Positions 9,669 through 19,256 of a stretch of DNA of 64,000 nt are shown here, piece by piece (the stretch's first letter is position 1; each line of letters begins with the position of its first letter). The notes below the pieces were generated by a model. The model saw only the letters and a list, made by a program, of their open reading frames with translations, was not told where the DNA came from and did not search any database. Position numbers and translations under genes: made by a program. The stretch is from Burkholderiales bacterium (GTDB lineage Bacteria > Pseudomonadota > Gammaproteobacteria > Burkholderiales > Burkholderiaceae_C), in NCBI GenBank assembly GCA_030604135.1, contig JAUVWL010000013.1, positions 43,150-107,149 of the forward strand. The letters run 5' to 3'.

Positions 9669-9683
9669 GCCTATAGTATTGTT

Positions 9684-9698
9684 CGCAATTAAATTGCG
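9684..9698. promoter_or_regulatory. Probable OhrR operator
   Basis: A perfect inverted repeat, CGCAATT-A-AATTGCG (7+1+7), ends 16 bp upstream of the ohrR ATG (minus strand) in an AT-rich patch. OhrR/MarR operators are AT-rich palindromes with AATT cores in this position. This is the only such palindrome near the pair, so it probably controls the ohrR-ohr unit. Confidence 0.7.
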
Positions 9699-9744
9699 CA
9701 CAATGTAAATGCAAATGACCCTGTCTTGTGCGGGGTGATGGGCC

Positions 9745-10770
9745 TCAGGCCACCAGCGCGGTTGCCTGCATGGCTTCGATCTGCTCATGCAGCATGTCGA
9801 CCTGGCCCTGCCAGTAGTCGCGCGTGCCGAACCACGGAAAGCTGACCGGAAAGGCCGGGTCCTCCCAGCGCCGGGCCAGCCAGGCGCTGTAGTGGATCAG
9901 TCGCAGGGTGCGCAGCGGTTCAATCAGTGCCAGTTCGCGGCGGTCAAAGGGGCGGAATTGCTCATAGCCGTCCAGCAGCGCCGACAGCTGCAGGGTTTGC
10001 TGACGCCGTTCGCCCGACAGCAGCATCCACAGGTCCTGCACGGCAGGTCCGCTGCGCGCGTCGTCAAGGTCGACGAAGTGGGGCCCGCCGCCAGGCAGAT
10101 CGACCGGCGTCCACAGGATATTGCCTGGGTGGCAATCGCCATGCAGGCGCAAGACCGATGGCATGGTGCCGTTGAGGCTGGGGTGCTGCGCGACCAGGGC
10201 CAATGCCTCGTCACAGGCCACACCCCAGGCGCGTTCGACTTCGGGCGCGATGGCGCCGCTGTGCAGCAGTTCTTCACGCGCCTGTGCTCCATAGCTGGCC
10301 AGGTCCAGCGCCGGCCTGCTCCGGAAAGCATGGACCTCACCCACGCTGTGTATGCGCGCCAGAAAGCGGCCAATCCATTCAAGCACCTCGAAGTCGTCCA
10401 GCTCGGGGCGTCGACCGCCGCGACGGGGGCTGACCGAAAATTGAAAGCCGGCATGCTCATGCAGCGTCTGCCCCCGGATGGTCAGTGGGGCGACCACGGG
10501 GACCTCGGCGGCCAGCAGTTCGGCCGAGAAGGTGTGTTCTTCCAGGATCTGTTCCTGCGTCCAGCGGCCGGGACGGTAGAACTTGAGCACCACCTGGCTG
10601 TTACCTTCGACCGGCTCGTCAAGGCCCACCTGGTATACGCGGTTCTCGAAGCTGTTGAGCGAGCTCAGGCGGCCGTCACCCCAGAGCCCAAGCCCCTCCA
10701 GTGCGTCCTGGACGAGGTCAGGGGTGAGCCGGGTGTAAGGGTGCAGATCGGTGTGGTCTTCTGTTGCCAT
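9745..10770 (-). CDS. srkA: Stress response serine/threonine protein kinase SrkA (YihE)
   Basis: 341 residues; E. coli SrkA has 328. Starting at the ATG at 10770, it has the family opening YTRLTPDLVQDALEGLG, then LNSFENRVYQV, the ATP-binding strand QVVLKFYRPGRW and the catalytic loop LRLHGDCHPGNIL. The metal-binding FVDLDDARSGPAVQDLWMLL is the DFG-equivalent of the choline kinase-like fold. SrkA protects cells in stationary phase and from oxidative or drug-induced death. It is divergent from the methyltransferase gene, with 45 bp between them. Confidence 0.93.
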   Translation of the reverse strand: MATEDHTDLHPYTRLTPDLVQDALEGLGLWGDGRLSSLNSFENRVYQVGLDEPVEGNSQVVLKFYRPGRWTQEQILEEHTFSAELLAAEVPVVAPLTIRGQTLHEHAGFQFSVSPRRGGRRPELDDFEVLEWIGRFLARIHSVGEVHAFRSRPALDLASYGAQAREELLHSGAIAPEVERAWGVACDEALALVAQHPSLNGTMPSVLRLHGDCHPGNILWTPVDLPGGGPHFVDLDDARSGPAVQDLWMLLSGERRQQTLQLSALLDGYEQFRPFDRRELALIEPLRTLRLIHYSAWLARRWEDPAFPVSFPWFGTRDYWQGQVDMLHEQIEAMQATALVA

Positions 10771-10815
10771 GCCCGATTGTCGTCGGCCTGACACCGCATT
10801 CCGTATGATCGGCGC

Positions 10816-11691
10816 ATGCGTGTGAACCCGTCCCGTCCAAAGCGTGCCCCGACCCTGCAGGAACAGTTGCCCGAACTGCGCGAGGGCCAGTCGGTGGAGT
10901 TGCTCAAGGAGTTGCACATCCTCACCCGCGAGGGCAAGCTCAACCAGGACACCCGTCGCAAGCTCAAGCAGGTCTACCACCTGGTCCAGTTCATCGAGCC
11001 GCTGCTGCAGCAGGTACTGGACGACCGAGGCGATGTCACGCTCGCCGACCACGGCGCCGGCAAGTCCTACCTGGGCTTCATCCTGTACGACCTGTTCTTC
11101 AGGCCGCAGCGTGTGGGCACGGTCTGGGGCATCGAGGTCCGCAGCGAGCTGGTGGAGAAATCGCGGGCACTTGCGTTGCAACTGGGCTTCGAGCGCATGC
11201 AATTTCTGGCCACCACGGTGCAGGAATCACTTGACCACCCGGACCTGCCACCCGGCATTGATGTGGTGACGGCCTTGCACGCCTGTGACACCGCCACCGA
11301 CGACGCGATCGCCTTCGGCCTGGCCCGGCAGGCACGTTTCATGGTGCTGGTGCCCTGCTGCCAGGCCGAGGTGGCCGCCATCCTGCGACGCCACAAAGCC
11401 CTGAGTCTGTCGCGCACGCCGCTGGCCGAGATCTGGCGACACCCGCTGCACACGCGCGAGTTCGGCAGCCAGATCACGAATGTGCTGCGCTGCCTGCAGC
11501 TCGAAGCCCACGGCTACGAGGTGACCGTGACCGAGCTGGTGGGCTGGGAGCACTCGATGAAGAACGAGCTCATCCTCGCCCGTAAAATCACACCCCCGCG
11601 CCCGAAGGCGCAGGAAAAGGCCGCAGTCAGGCTGCGTGAGATGCTGCAGGAATTGCACCTGCCAGAACTTGCCACCCGTTTTGCGGTCTGA
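10816..11691 (+). CDS. Class I SAM-dependent methyltransferase, Methyltransf_32-like
   Basis: A 291-residue protein. The SAM motif I equivalent is VTLADHGAGKSYLGFILYD. It is followed by VWGIEVRSELVEKSRALA (acidic ribose-binding region), DVVTALHACDTATDDAIAFGL and VLVPCCQAEVA. This set (AGKGYLG-like, HACDTATD, PCCQ) defines the PF13679-type family that includes GSTCD and tRNA 2'-O-methyltransferase-like proteins. The substrate is not known. It is divergent from srkA and precedes an antiporter; no operon partner is evident. Confidence 0.8.
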   Translation: MRVNPSRPKRAPTLQEQLPELREGQSVELLKELHILTREGKLNQDTRRKLKQVYHLVQFIEPLLQQVLDDRGDVTLADHGAGKSYLGFILYDLFFRPQRVGTVWGIEVRSELVEKSRALALQLGFERMQFLATTVQESLDHPDLPPGIDVVTALHACDTATDDAIAFGLARQARFMVLVPCCQAEVAAILRRHKALSLSRTPLAEIWRHPLHTREFGSQITNVLRCLQLEAHGYEVTVTELVGWEHSMKNELILARKITPPRPKAQEKAAVRLREMLQELHLPELATRFAV

Positions 11692-11828
11692 AACGACGAG
11701 CCTGTCCTGCCCGAGCGGAGGGCCAGAAATAGAACACGGGTGCCCGGTCGTGACGACCCGATGTGCCTTCTGCCGCGCAGGCTCCTGTGCCCGCTGGCCT
11801 GAATGCCGCAGCCCCAATGGAGACCTGC

Positions 11829-13019
11829 ATGGTGACCGATTTCAATTTTTTGCTGCAATCCATGGCCTGGCCACTGGTGCTGCTGCTGGCCTGGTTTGTC
11901 GGTGAACGACTGCACGAGCTGTGGCTGATTCCCCGTGTCTCCAGCTATGTGGCCGTGGGCCTGCTGGGCGGGTTGGTCAATCTGCCGGGTCTGACCGGTG
12001 CCGTGCCGGGGCTGCCATTCCTGGCCAATGTGGCCCTGTCGCTGGTGCTTTTCGAACTGGGCTACCGCATCAACCTGCGCTGGTTCCAGCACAACCCCTG
12101 GGTGGCGGTGATCGGGGTGGTCGAGTCCTTTGTCACTTTCGGTCTGATCTACTTGGTGTGCGACCACTTCGGTCTGGCACAGGACGTCTCGCTCATCATC
12201 GCGGCCTTGTCCATTTCGGCCTCGCCGGCGGGTATCGTTCGAGTGGCCAACGAACTTCGCAGCGCTGGGCAGGTGTCCGAGCGCGTCCTGCACCTGTGTG
12301 CCATCAACTGCATGCTGTCGGTGCTGGCGCTCAAGCTGGTGGTGGGCTATTGGCACCTGAGCACTTCGGGCGATCTGGTGCTGGCAGCCTTTGGCAGCAT
12401 CCACGTGCTGGTCACCTCGGTCGGTGTGGGTGTTCTGCTGGGTGTGGTGGTCCCGCTCCTGCTGCGGCAGCGGGCCACGCAGGAGCGTGGTGTCACCGTG
12501 GTGTTCGCCCTGTCTGTGGTGTTGCTGACCACCATGGCTTACGGGCTCAAGCTGTCGCCGCTGCTGGCGGCGCTGACCTTTGGCATTGTGGCCCGTGGCA
12601 GGCGGGTTCACCTGACCAACGCACAGCGGGACTTTGGCACGGCGGGCGACCTGTTGTCGGTGTTCCTGTTCGTCTACATCGCTTCTTTGCTCAACTGGGC
12701 CGATGTGGCCACGGGGCTGGTGCTGGGTCTGGTGCTGATCGCCGTGCGCACGGTGTCCAAGGTGGCCTGCAACGTGGCGGCGGCGCGTCTGTCCGGCATC
12801 ACCGAACGCAAGGGTTTGATGACCGGTCTGGCGCTGACACCGATGTCGGCCTTTGCCATCCTGCTGCTTGAACAGAGCCGTCTGTATGGCTTCGACCCGG
12901 CGGTGCAGGTGCTGTCAGTGATGGCTGCCATGATGCTGCTGCAGGAGTTGCTGGGTCCAGTGGTCACCCAGCGCACCCTGATGGCGGCGCACGAAACCCA
13001 TGTGACCCGCCAGGCGTGA
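11829..13019 (+). CDS. Cation:proton antiporter, Na/H exchanger family
   Basis: A 396-residue integral membrane protein with about 11-12 hydrophobic segments and no TrkA-N or other soluble domain. Typical blocks: VSSYVAVGLLGGLVNLPG, SLVLFELGYRINLRWF, ISASPAGIVRVANELRSAGQ and LSPLLAALTFGIVARGR. The start at ATG 11829 is preferred over ATG 11817 because GGAGA (11819-11823) is correctly spaced for it. It would exchange monovalent cations for protons at the inner membrane; the ion is not readable from sequence. It is followed 18 bp later by ybdK on the same strand. Confidence 0.85.
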   Translation: MVTDFNFLLQSMAWPLVLLLAWFVGERLHELWLIPRVSSYVAVGLLGGLVNLPGLTGAVPGLPFLANVALSLVLFELGYRINLRWFQHNPWVAVIGVVESFVTFGLIYLVCDHFGLAQDVSLIIAALSISASPAGIVRVANELRSAGQVSERVLHLCAINCMLSVLALKLVVGYWHLSTSGDLVLAAFGSIHVLVTSVGVGVLLGVVVPLLLRQRATQERGVTVVFALSVVLLTTMAYGLKLSPLLAALTFGIVARGRRVHLTNAQRDFGTAGDLLSVFLFVYIASLLNWADVATGLVLGLVLIAVRTVSKVACNVAAARLSGITERKGLMTGLALTPMSAFAILLLEQSRLYGFDPAVQVLSVMAAMMLLQELLGPVVTQRTLMAAHETHVTRQA

Positions 13020-13037
13020 CACGAGCCAGGAGACCCC

Positions 13038-14162
13038 ATGCCACTTGAACCTTTCAAGGCCTCCGACTCCCTGACCATGGGGGTGGAGCTCGAACTGCAA
13101 CTGGTCAACACCTACGACATGGACCTGTCCAGCAGCGCCAACGACCTGCTGGAGCTGTTGGGTCGCAAGCCGTTTCCCGGGGTGGTCACGCCCGAGATGA
13201 CGCAGAGCATGATCGAGATCGCCACCAGCGTGCAACGCGAGCACGGGCCGCTGCTGGCGCAGCTGCAGCAGATCCGCGACACCCTCGTGGTGGCCGGCGA
13301 CCGGCTCAACATCGAGCTGGCCGGGGGCGGCACACACCCGTTCCAGCGCTGGTTCGAGCAGCGCATCTTCTCCAAACCCCGGTTTCAGGAGCTCTCGGGC
13401 CTGTACGGTTACCTGGCCAAGCAGTTCACCGTATTCGGTCAACACGTGCACATCGGCTGTGCGAGTGCCGACGAGGCCTTGTTCCTGCTGCATTCACTCA
13501 ACCGTTATGTGCCGCACTTCATCGCCCTGTCGGCCTCCTCGCCGTTTTCGCAAGGGGTGGACACCTTGTTCGACTCGGCGCGCCTGAACTCGGTGTTTGC
13601 CTTTCCGCTCAGCGGTCGCGCGCCTTTCGTGCTGAGCTGGGACGAATTCGCCGGTGGCTACTTCACCAAGATGGAGTCCACCGGCGTGGTCAAGTCCATG
13701 AAGGACTTCTACTGGGACATCCGGCCCAAGCCCGAGTACGGCACCATCGAGCTGCGGGTCTGTGACACACCCCTCACCGTGGAACGGGCGGCCGCGCTCG
13801 CCTGCTACCTGCAGGCCTTGTGCCGCCATCTGCTTGAGCGCAAGGAAGCAGCACCCGAAGAGGACGACTATCTGGTCTACACCTACAACCGATTCCAGGC
13901 CTGCCGATTCGGCCTGGACGGCATGATGGTCAATCCCAAGACACGCGAGCAGATCAGCATCCGCGAGGATGTGCTGGCGACCGTGCGTCATCTGGCTCCG
14001 CACGCCGAAGCCCTGGGTTCACAGATGGCTCTCGATGAAATCGAACGCACGGTGGCCCAGGGCAACCACGCCACCTGGCTGCGTCGCTGTTTTGCCGACA
14101 GTGGCAGCGTGCAGGCGGTGGTGCGTGCCAGCGTGGACGCGCTGCGAAAAGGGCCAGGCTGA
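13038..14162 (+). CDS. ybdK: YbdK-type carboxylate-amine ligase (glutamate-cysteine ligase family 2)
   Basis: 374 residues with family blocks [64 protein letters not shown] and [20 protein letters not shown]. The glutamate-binding and Mg-binding acidic residues sit in the first and last blocks. YbdK has weak gamma-glutamylcysteine synthetase activity in vitro; its natural role is unclear. AGGAGA lies 9 bp before the ATG. The 18-bp spacing suggests cotranscription with the antiporter. Confidence 0.92.
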   Translation: MPLEPFKASDSLTMGVELELQLVNTYDMDLSSSANDLLELLGRKPFPGVVTPEMTQSMIEIATSVQREHGPLLAQLQQIRDTLVVAGDRLNIELAGGGTHPFQRWFEQRIFSKPRFQELSGLYGYLAKQFTVFGQHVHIGCASADEALFLLHSLNRYVPHFIALSASSPFSQGVDTLFDSARLNSVFAFPLSGRAPFVLSWDEFAGGYFTKMESTGVVKSMKDFYWDIRPKPEYGTIELRVCDTPLTVERAAALACYLQALCRHLLERKEAAPEEDDYLVYTYNRFQACRFGLDGMMVNPKTREQISIREDVLATVRHLAPHAEALGSQMALDEIERTVAQGNHATWLRRCFADSGSVQAVVRASVDALRKGPG

Positions 14163-14544
14163 GCTGAGAGGCTGAGAGGCTGAGAGGGAACTGGGCGTGC
14201 CCCAGCGCACCCCTGGCGCGAACAGTCTGCCCCGCGAAAGCGTGGGGCGGGCATCCACGGGCACCCCAGCCCCTTCGTCATGCCCGCGTACGCGGGCATC
14301 CACATGCACCTTGGGTCCGGGTTCGTGGTCACCCGCGTGCGCGGGTGTGACGAGTGTGGTTGGCGTTCCGTCCAAGAACGGGTTGGAAATGGCCGGGTTT
14401 TCCGGCCATTTCCACGCTTGTCAGGCAACTTCCTACAGACGGAATGGCAGGGCGCCGACTTAACGATTTGAAACGACACAAATACAGTTCGTCACATCGG
14501 ATCTCAGATTGTCTCGCCGCCCACCGCACACGAAGGAAGTCGCC
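14163..14544. repeat. Palindrome-rich intergenic region
   Basis: 382 bp without a gene. The left end (from 14161) has three tandem GCTGAGAGG-type units: a truncated end of the MITE-like element described at 30301 and 44010. Next come dispersed palindromic units of the kind seen in many proteobacterial genomes: GCCCGCGTACGCGGGC at about 14283 and ACCCGCGTGCGCGGGT at about 14332. Then a perfect hairpin: GGAAATGGCCGG (14385-14396), GTTTT loop, CCGGCCATTTCC (14402-14413), with no T-run. The last 80 bp are more AT-rich and lead to the GAAGGAAG RBS of the next gene. Confidence 0.75.
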
Positions 14545-14799
14545 ATGAAAGCCTCCACCAGCCTTAACCCCTTTGTCCTCATGCTCGACCCTGAAGCCGT
14601 CATCAACGCCATGGAATGCAGCATCAGCCTGCGTGGCCTGCGCAACCGCGTCTGCCGCCCGCTGGACAAGCCGCTGATCCCCAAGACGCATGCCGTGGTT
14701 CGCGACTACGACGCCATGATCGACGCCGAGGAGTTCATGGACAGTGGCAGTGAGTGCTACGTCGAAGCGCAGCCGGCCCTGCGCAGCTCGTTTCACTGA
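14545..14799 (+). CDS. Small conserved hypothetical protein (84 aa)
   Basis: The ATG at 14545 has a strong RBS (GAAGGAAG). The 84-residue product contains LNPFVLMLDPEAVINAMECS, RVCRPLDKPLIPK and an acidic tail (DAMIDAEEF). Similar short proteins are, as far as I recall, common and uncharacterised in Comamonadaceae. It is soluble, without a signal peptide, TM segment or Cys pair suggesting metal binding. It has its own AT-richer upstream region and ends 11 bp before the convergent permease gene. Function unknown. Confidence 0.7.
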   Translation: MKASTSLNPFVLMLDPEAVINAMECSISLRGLRNRVCRPLDKPLIPKTHAVVRDYDAMIDAEEFMDSGSECYVEAQPALRSSFH

Positions 14800-14810
14800 T
14801 CGCTGCTGCG

Positions 14811-15632
14811 TTAGCGCGCGAAGCGCCGGCGTGTCAGGGCCAGCGCCAGCCAGAAGGCGGCGACGGCATAGACCAGCAGCACGGTCAGATGCAATCCGGG
14901 ATGGGCAGGCCACTGGTCCATGAACAAGGGACGCACCAGTTCCACCGCGTTGGTCAAGGGCAGCCAGTCCGACACCAGGCGCACCACCTCCGGCAATTGC
15001 TCACGCGGGAAAAAGACACCGGAAAGGAACATCATCGGTGTCAGGAACAGGGTGAAGTAGTAGGTGAAGAAGTCGTAGCCCTGGGCCAGCGCATTGAAGA
15101 CCAGGGCAATGCAGGAAAACGTGATGCCCGCCAGCAACAGGGCGGGCCAGGCCAGAATCAGTTTCGGTGAGTGACTGATGCCCAGCGCGAGCATCACCCC
15201 CAAAATGGCCGTCACGGTGAACAGCGCCTTGAAGGCGGCCCACAGCATCTCCGCCAGCACCACGTCGTCCAGCCGGACCGGGGCATTCATGATGCCGTCC
15301 CAGGTCTTTTGGACGTGCATGCGCGAGAAGGCTGAGTAAAGGGCTTCGAAGCTGGCCGCGTTCATGGCGCTCATGCAGATGCTGCCGCTGGCCAGGAACA
15401 GGATGTAGGGCACCGCGACGGTGCCCTGGGGTGTGGCCATGTTGACCTGCCCCACCAACGCTCCCATGCCGTAGCCAAAGGCCACCAGCCACATCAGCGG
15501 TTCGGCGATGTTGCCGACCAGGCTGGGCAGGGCCAGCTTCTTCCACACCAGCAGGTTGCGCTGGAACACCGGCCACCAACGCATCGAAAGCCGAGCCACC
15601 GACCAGGGGGAGACGGGTTTGCTCACAGTCAT
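14811..15632 (-). CDS. ABC-2 type exporter permease, NodJ family
   Basis: 273 residues with six predicted TM segments and NodJ-type blocks: [40 protein letters not shown] and the late [19 protein letters not shown]. It overlaps the stop of the ATPase gene by 4 bp (ATGA), so the two are translationally coupled and form one transporter. NodIJ homologues in Burkholderiales are mostly housekeeping exporters of unknown substrate rather than nodulation-factor exporters. Confidence 0.9.
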   Translation of the reverse strand: MTVSKPVSPWSVARLSMRWWPVFQRNLLVWKKLALPSLVGNIAEPLMWLVAFGYGMGALVGQVNMATPQGTVAVPYILFLASGSICMSAMNAASFEALYSAFSRMHVQKTWDGIMNAPVRLDDVVLAEMLWAAFKALFTVTAILGVMLALGISHSPKLILAWPALLLAGITFSCIALVFNALAQGYDFFTYYFTLFLTPMMFLSGVFFPREQLPEVVRLVSDWLPLTNAVELVRPLFMDQWPAHPGLHLTVLLVYAVAAFWLALALTRRRFAR

Positions 15633-16564
15633 CCTTCTTCCCTGATCTGCCGCCCGGTCAGTTTGAGGAACAGGTCTTCCAGGTTGGCTGGTCTGTGCAG
15701 GGTGCGCAGCTGGGGATACACCGACAGGGCAGTCAGCAGGGGCATGGCCGAGCCTGTGTAGAAAAACACGGTCTCGCCGCTGGTCTCGATGCGTGCGGCC
15801 AGCGATCGCACCGAGGCGAACTCGTCTCTCTCGACAAGATCCCGCGCGCCATCCCCATACACCTCGACCACATCCGGCTCCAGGTGCTCTGCAATCAGTT
15901 CGCGCGGTCGCCCCTCTGCGATCTTGCGGCCGTGGTCGAGCACCAGCAGGCGCGAGCACAGGCGCTCGGCCTCGTCCATGAAATGGGTGGTCAGCAAGAT
16001 GCTCTTGCCCTGTTGCAGCAGCCACTGCAGACGCTCCCACATCAGGTGCCGGGCCTGCGGGTCCAGTCCTGTGGTCGGCTCGTCGAGCAGCAGCAGTTGA
16101 GGGTCGTTAACCAGGGCCCTGGCCAGTGACAGGCGCCGCTTCATGCCGCCCGAGAGCTCGCCCGGCCTGGCTCCGGCCTTGTGCGTGAGGGCGGCGAATT
16201 CGAGCAGACGCGGAATGCGCTCGCGGATCACCGCATCGGCCAACCCAAAATAGCGGCCATAGACCATCAGGTTCTCGGCGCAGTCGAAATCCGGATCCAG
16301 CGTGTCCATCTGGCTGACGACCCCCAACCGCTGCTTGATGGCCAGCGCCTCGCGCGGCATGTGCTGACCGAAGGCGGTGATGCGGCCAGCGTCGGGTGCG
16401 GTCAGACCCAGGCACATGCGGATGGTGGTGGTCTTGCCGGCCCCGTTCGGCCCGATCACCCCCAGGCACTCGCCCGGATGGATGGCGAACGACAGTTGGT
16501 TGACCACCGTGCTGTTGCCGTAGCGTTTGACCAGGTCGGTGCAGCTGAACAGGGCATCTTGCAT
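15629..16564 (-). CDS. ABC exporter ATP-binding protein, NodI/DrrA family
   Basis: 311 residues. Walker [12 protein letters not shown]-loop [12 protein letters not shown], signature [15 protein letters not shown], Walker [13 protein letters not shown], switch His [13 protein letters not shown]. The C-terminal ~90 residues ([19 protein letters not shown]) match the NodI/DrrA extension. First gene of a two-gene unit with the permease. It is divergent from psd, with a 93-bp intergenic region that should hold both promoters. Confidence 0.93.
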   Translation of the reverse strand: MQDALFSCTDLVKRYGNSTVVNQLSFAIHPGECLGVIGPNGAGKTTTIRMCLGLTAPDAGRITAFGQHMPREALAIKQRLGVVSQMDTLDPDFDCAENLMVYGRYFGLADAVIRERIPRLLEFAALTHKAGARPGELSGGMKRRLSLARALVNDPQLLLLDEPTTGLDPQARHLMWERLQWLLQQGKSILLTTHFMDEAERLCSRLLVLDHGRKIAEGRPRELIAEHLEPDVVEVYGDGARDLVERDEFASVRSLAARIETSGETVFFYTGSAMPLLTALSVYPQLRTLHRPANLEDLFLKLTGRQIREEG

Positions 16565-16657
16565 GGTGTGATTGTGCCCCGAGACCGCAGCCTACAATGA
16601 CGAGCACTGTCCTGCCACACCTACCGCCGGACGCCTCTCACCTCCATCCCGAAGCCC

Positions 16658-17548
16658 GTGTCCGATTCCTTGTTCATCCTGTTGCAGCACCTGATGCCCA
16701 AGCGCGCGCTGACCGTGCTGGCCGGTCGGGTGGCTCGTGCCCGCTGGGGTGGCCTCACCCATGCGCTGATCCGCCGATTCATCCGCCGTTACGGTGTGAA
16801 CATGGATGAGGCGGCCAACCCGGATGTGCGCAGCTACGACAGTTTCAACGCCTTTTTCACCCGTGCGCTGAAGGCCGGCGCCAGGCCGATCTCCCACGCC
16901 GACTATGTCTGCCCGGTCGATGGCGCCATCAGCCAGTTCGGCAGCATCGAGCACGACCAGATCTTCCAGGCCAAAGGCCATGTCTACAGCACCACCGCCC
17001 TGCTCGGCGGTGACGAGGACCTGGCTGCCCGCTTCGAGAACGGCGATTTCGCCACCATCTACCTGAGTCCGCGCGACTACCACCGCATCCACATGCCCAG
17101 CGCCGGGCGTCTGCGCCGCATGATCCATGTGCCGGGTGAGCTGTTCTCGGTCAACCCGGCCACGGCGCGTGGTGTGCCAGGTCTTTTTGCCCGCAACGAG
17201 CGGGTTGTCTGCATCTACGACATCCTGTGTGAAGGCCCTGAAGGACCTGAGATGCGGCCCTTCGCCCTGGTGCTGGTGGGCGCCACCATTGTCGGCAGCA
17301 TGGCCACCGTCTGGCATGGCGTGGTCAACCCGCCGCGATCCGGCGAGGTGCGCGAGTGGGTGTACGACGAGCAGGAGTTCCACCAGCTCAAGGGCGAGGA
17401 AATGGGCTGCTTCCTGCTCGGCTCGACCGTGGTGATGCTCTGGCCCCGGGACACCATCCGCTTCAACCCGCAGTGGCTGCCTGAAAAAGCCGTGCGCATG
17501 GGCGAAACCATGGGCAAGGCCTTCGACGCCCCGATGACCACATTCTGA
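16658..17548 (+). CDS. psd: Phosphatidylserine decarboxylase
   Basis: 296 residues from the GTG at 16658. The family blocks are all present: [42 protein letters not shown] and the self-cleavage site FLLGSTVVM. Its GST Ser becomes the pyruvoyl group separating beta and alpha chains. It makes phosphatidylethanolamine at the inner membrane. The psd-purT spacing is 19 bp, so they may share a transcript. Confidence 0.97.
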   Translation: MSDSLFILLQHLMPKRALTVLAGRVARARWGGLTHALIRRFIRRYGVNMDEAANPDVRSYDSFNAFFTRALKAGARPISHADYVCPVDGAISQFGSIEHDQIFQAKGHVYSTTALLGGDEDLAARFENGDFATIYLSPRDYHRIHMPSAGRLRRMIHVPGELFSVNPATARGVPGLFARNERVVCIYDILCEGPEGPEMRPFALVLVGATIVGSMATVWHGVVNPPRSGEVREWVYDEQEFHQLKGEEMGCFLLGSTVVMLWPRDTIRFNPQWLPEKAVRMGETMGKAFDAPMTTF

Positions 17549-17567
17549 TTCTGTTCGAGCCGACACC

Positions 17568-18770
17568 ATGACCACCCTTGGAACCCCCCTGTCCCCCGCC
17601 GCCACCCGTGTCATGCTGCTGGGCAGCGGTGAGCTGGGCAAGGAGGTGCTGATCGCCCTGCAGCGCCTGGGTGTGGAGACGATCGCGGTCGACCGCTACG
17701 AGAACGCGCCGGGCCAGCAGGTGGCCCACCACGCGCGCACCATCACCATGAGCGACCCGGCGCAGTTGAAGGCGCTGATCGAGGCCGAGCGCCCGCACCT
17801 GGTGGTGCCCGAAATCGAGGCGATTGCCACGCCCATGCTGGAGCAGCTCGAAGCCGCGGGCACGGTGACGGTGATCCCGACCGCGCGCGCGGCCCGCCTG
17901 ACCATGGACCGGGAGGGCATCCGCCGCCTGGCGGCCGAGACCCTGGGCCTGCCCACCAGCCCCTACCAATTCTGCGATTCGCTGGCCGAGCTGCAGGCCG
18001 CCATCGACGCCGGCATCGGCTATCCCTGCATTGTCAAACCCGTCATGAGCTCCAGCGGCAAGGGCCAGAGCAAGATCGACGGGCCGGCCGATGTGCAGAA
18101 GGCCTGGGACTGCGCGATGGCCGGCGGCCGCGTCAGCCACGGCCGGGTCATCGTCGAGGGCTTCATCGACTTCGACTACGAGATCACCCAGCTGACCGTG
18201 CGCGCCAAAGCTGGGAACGGCGAGACCGAAACCCACTTCTGCGAACCCATCGGCCATGTGCAGGTCAGCGGTGACTATGTGGAAAGCTGGCAGCCCATGG
18301 CCATGCAGTCCGCGGCCATCCAGAGGTCGCGCGAGATCGCCAGGGCCGTGACTGACAACCTGGGCGGCCTGGGGCTGTTCGGTGTCGAGCTGTTCGTCAA
18401 GGGCGAGCAGGTCTGGTTCAGCGAGGTCAGCCCGCGCCCGCATGACACCGGTCTGGTGACGCTGTGCACCCAGCACCAGAGCGAGTTCGAACTGCACGCC
18501 CGGGCCATCCTCGGGCTGCCGGTGGACACCTCGCTGCGCAACCCGGGGGCCAGTGCCGTGATCTATGGCGCCGTCGAGGCGCAGGGCATTGTGTTCGATG
18601 GCGTGGATGAGGCGCTGCGTGTGCCCGGCACCGACCTGCGTCTGTTCGGCAAGCCCGAGAGTTTTGTCAAACGCCGCATGGGTGTGGCGCTGGCACGGGC
18701 CACCGATACCGACGCCGCTCGGGCCAACGCCAAGCTGGCCGCCAGCCGGGTGCGTCCCCGCGCCGCCTGA
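17568..18770 (+). CDS. purT: Formate-dependent phosphoribosylglycinamide formyltransferase PurT
   Basis: 400 residues, the usual PurT length. ATP-grasp protein with [21 protein letters not shown], the hinge [15 protein letters not shown], and catalytic blocks [20 protein letters not shown] and [18 protein letters not shown]. It converts GAR, formate and ATP to FGAR in de novo purine synthesis, replacing the folate-dependent PurN step. The ATG at 17568 gives the standard N-terminus. Confidence 0.98.
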   Translation: MTTLGTPLSPAATRVMLLGSGELGKEVLIALQRLGVETIAVDRYENAPGQQVAHHARTITMSDPAQLKALIEAERPHLVVPEIEAIATPMLEQLEAAGTVTVIPTARAARLTMDREGIRRLAAETLGLPTSPYQFCDSLAELQAAIDAGIGYPCIVKPVMSSSGKGQSKIDGPADVQKAWDCAMAGGRVSHGRVIVEGFIDFDYEITQLTVRAKAGNGETETHFCEPIGHVQVSGDYVESWQPMAMQSAAIQRSREIARAVTDNLGGLGLFGVELFVKGEQVWFSEVSPRPHDTGLVTLCTQHQSEFELHARAILGLPVDTSLRNPGASAVIYGAVEAQGIVFDGVDEALRVPGTDLRLFGKPESFVKRRMGVALARATDTDAARANAKLAASRVRPRAA

Positions 18771-18797
18771 GCGGCTTCGGAAACCATTGCCCCATCG

Positions 18798-19256
18798 TCA
18801 GCCGCGCAGTTTCCTGGCCGCCAGGTGGATCGCCGCGCGGATGCGCGGGTAGGTGCCACAACGGCAGATGTGGCCGTTCATGGCGGCCTCGATGGCATCG
18901 TCGTCGGGCTCGGGGTTCTGTCGCAGCAAGGCGCTGGCCCCCATGATCTGGCCTCCCTGGCAGTAGCCACACTGCACCACATCCAGTTCCTGCCAGGCCG
19001 CCCGCAGCGCCTGCCCCTCCCGGCTGTCCAGTCCTTCGATGGTGGTGACCTCGGCGTTGCCAACGGCTGCCAGCGGTGTCACACAGGAACGCGCCGCTTG
19101 CCCGTCCAGGTGCACGGTGCAGGCGCCGCACAGGGCCAGGCCGCAGCCGAACTTCGTGCCGGTCATGCCCAGATCGGCCCGCAGCACCCACAGCAGCGGG
19201 GTGTCGGCGGGCGCCTCCACACGCATGACATTTCCATTGACGCGCAACTCGTTCAT
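18798..19256 (-). CDS. iorA: 2Fe-2S subunit of a molybdenum hydroxylase (isoquinoline 1-oxidoreductase alpha-like)
   Basis: 152 residues. N-terminal plant-type cluster [16 protein letters not shown] and C-terminal cluster [12 protein letters not shown]...[13 protein letters not shown], the two 2Fe-2S sites of xanthine-oxidase-family small subunits. It overlaps the stop of the large-subunit gene (ATGA). The pair has no FAD subunit, matching the IorAB or aldehyde-oxidase-like two-subunit arrangement, where electrons leave to a cytochrome. The true substrate (N-heterocycle or aldehyde) is not determinable. Confidence 0.9.
   Translation of the reverse strand: MNELRVNGNVMRVEAPADTPLLWVLRADLGMTGTKFGCGLALCGACTVHLDGQAARSCVTPLAAVGNAEVTTIEGLDSREGQALRAAWQELDVVQCGYCQGGQIMGASALLRQNPEPDDDAIEAAMNGHICRCGTYPRIRAAIHLAARKLRG

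Noticed and set aside
14811..16564. NodIJ as evidence for a rhizobial symbiosis region
   Set aside because: NodIJ homologues are common housekeeping exporters in Burkholderiales and there are no other nod genes.
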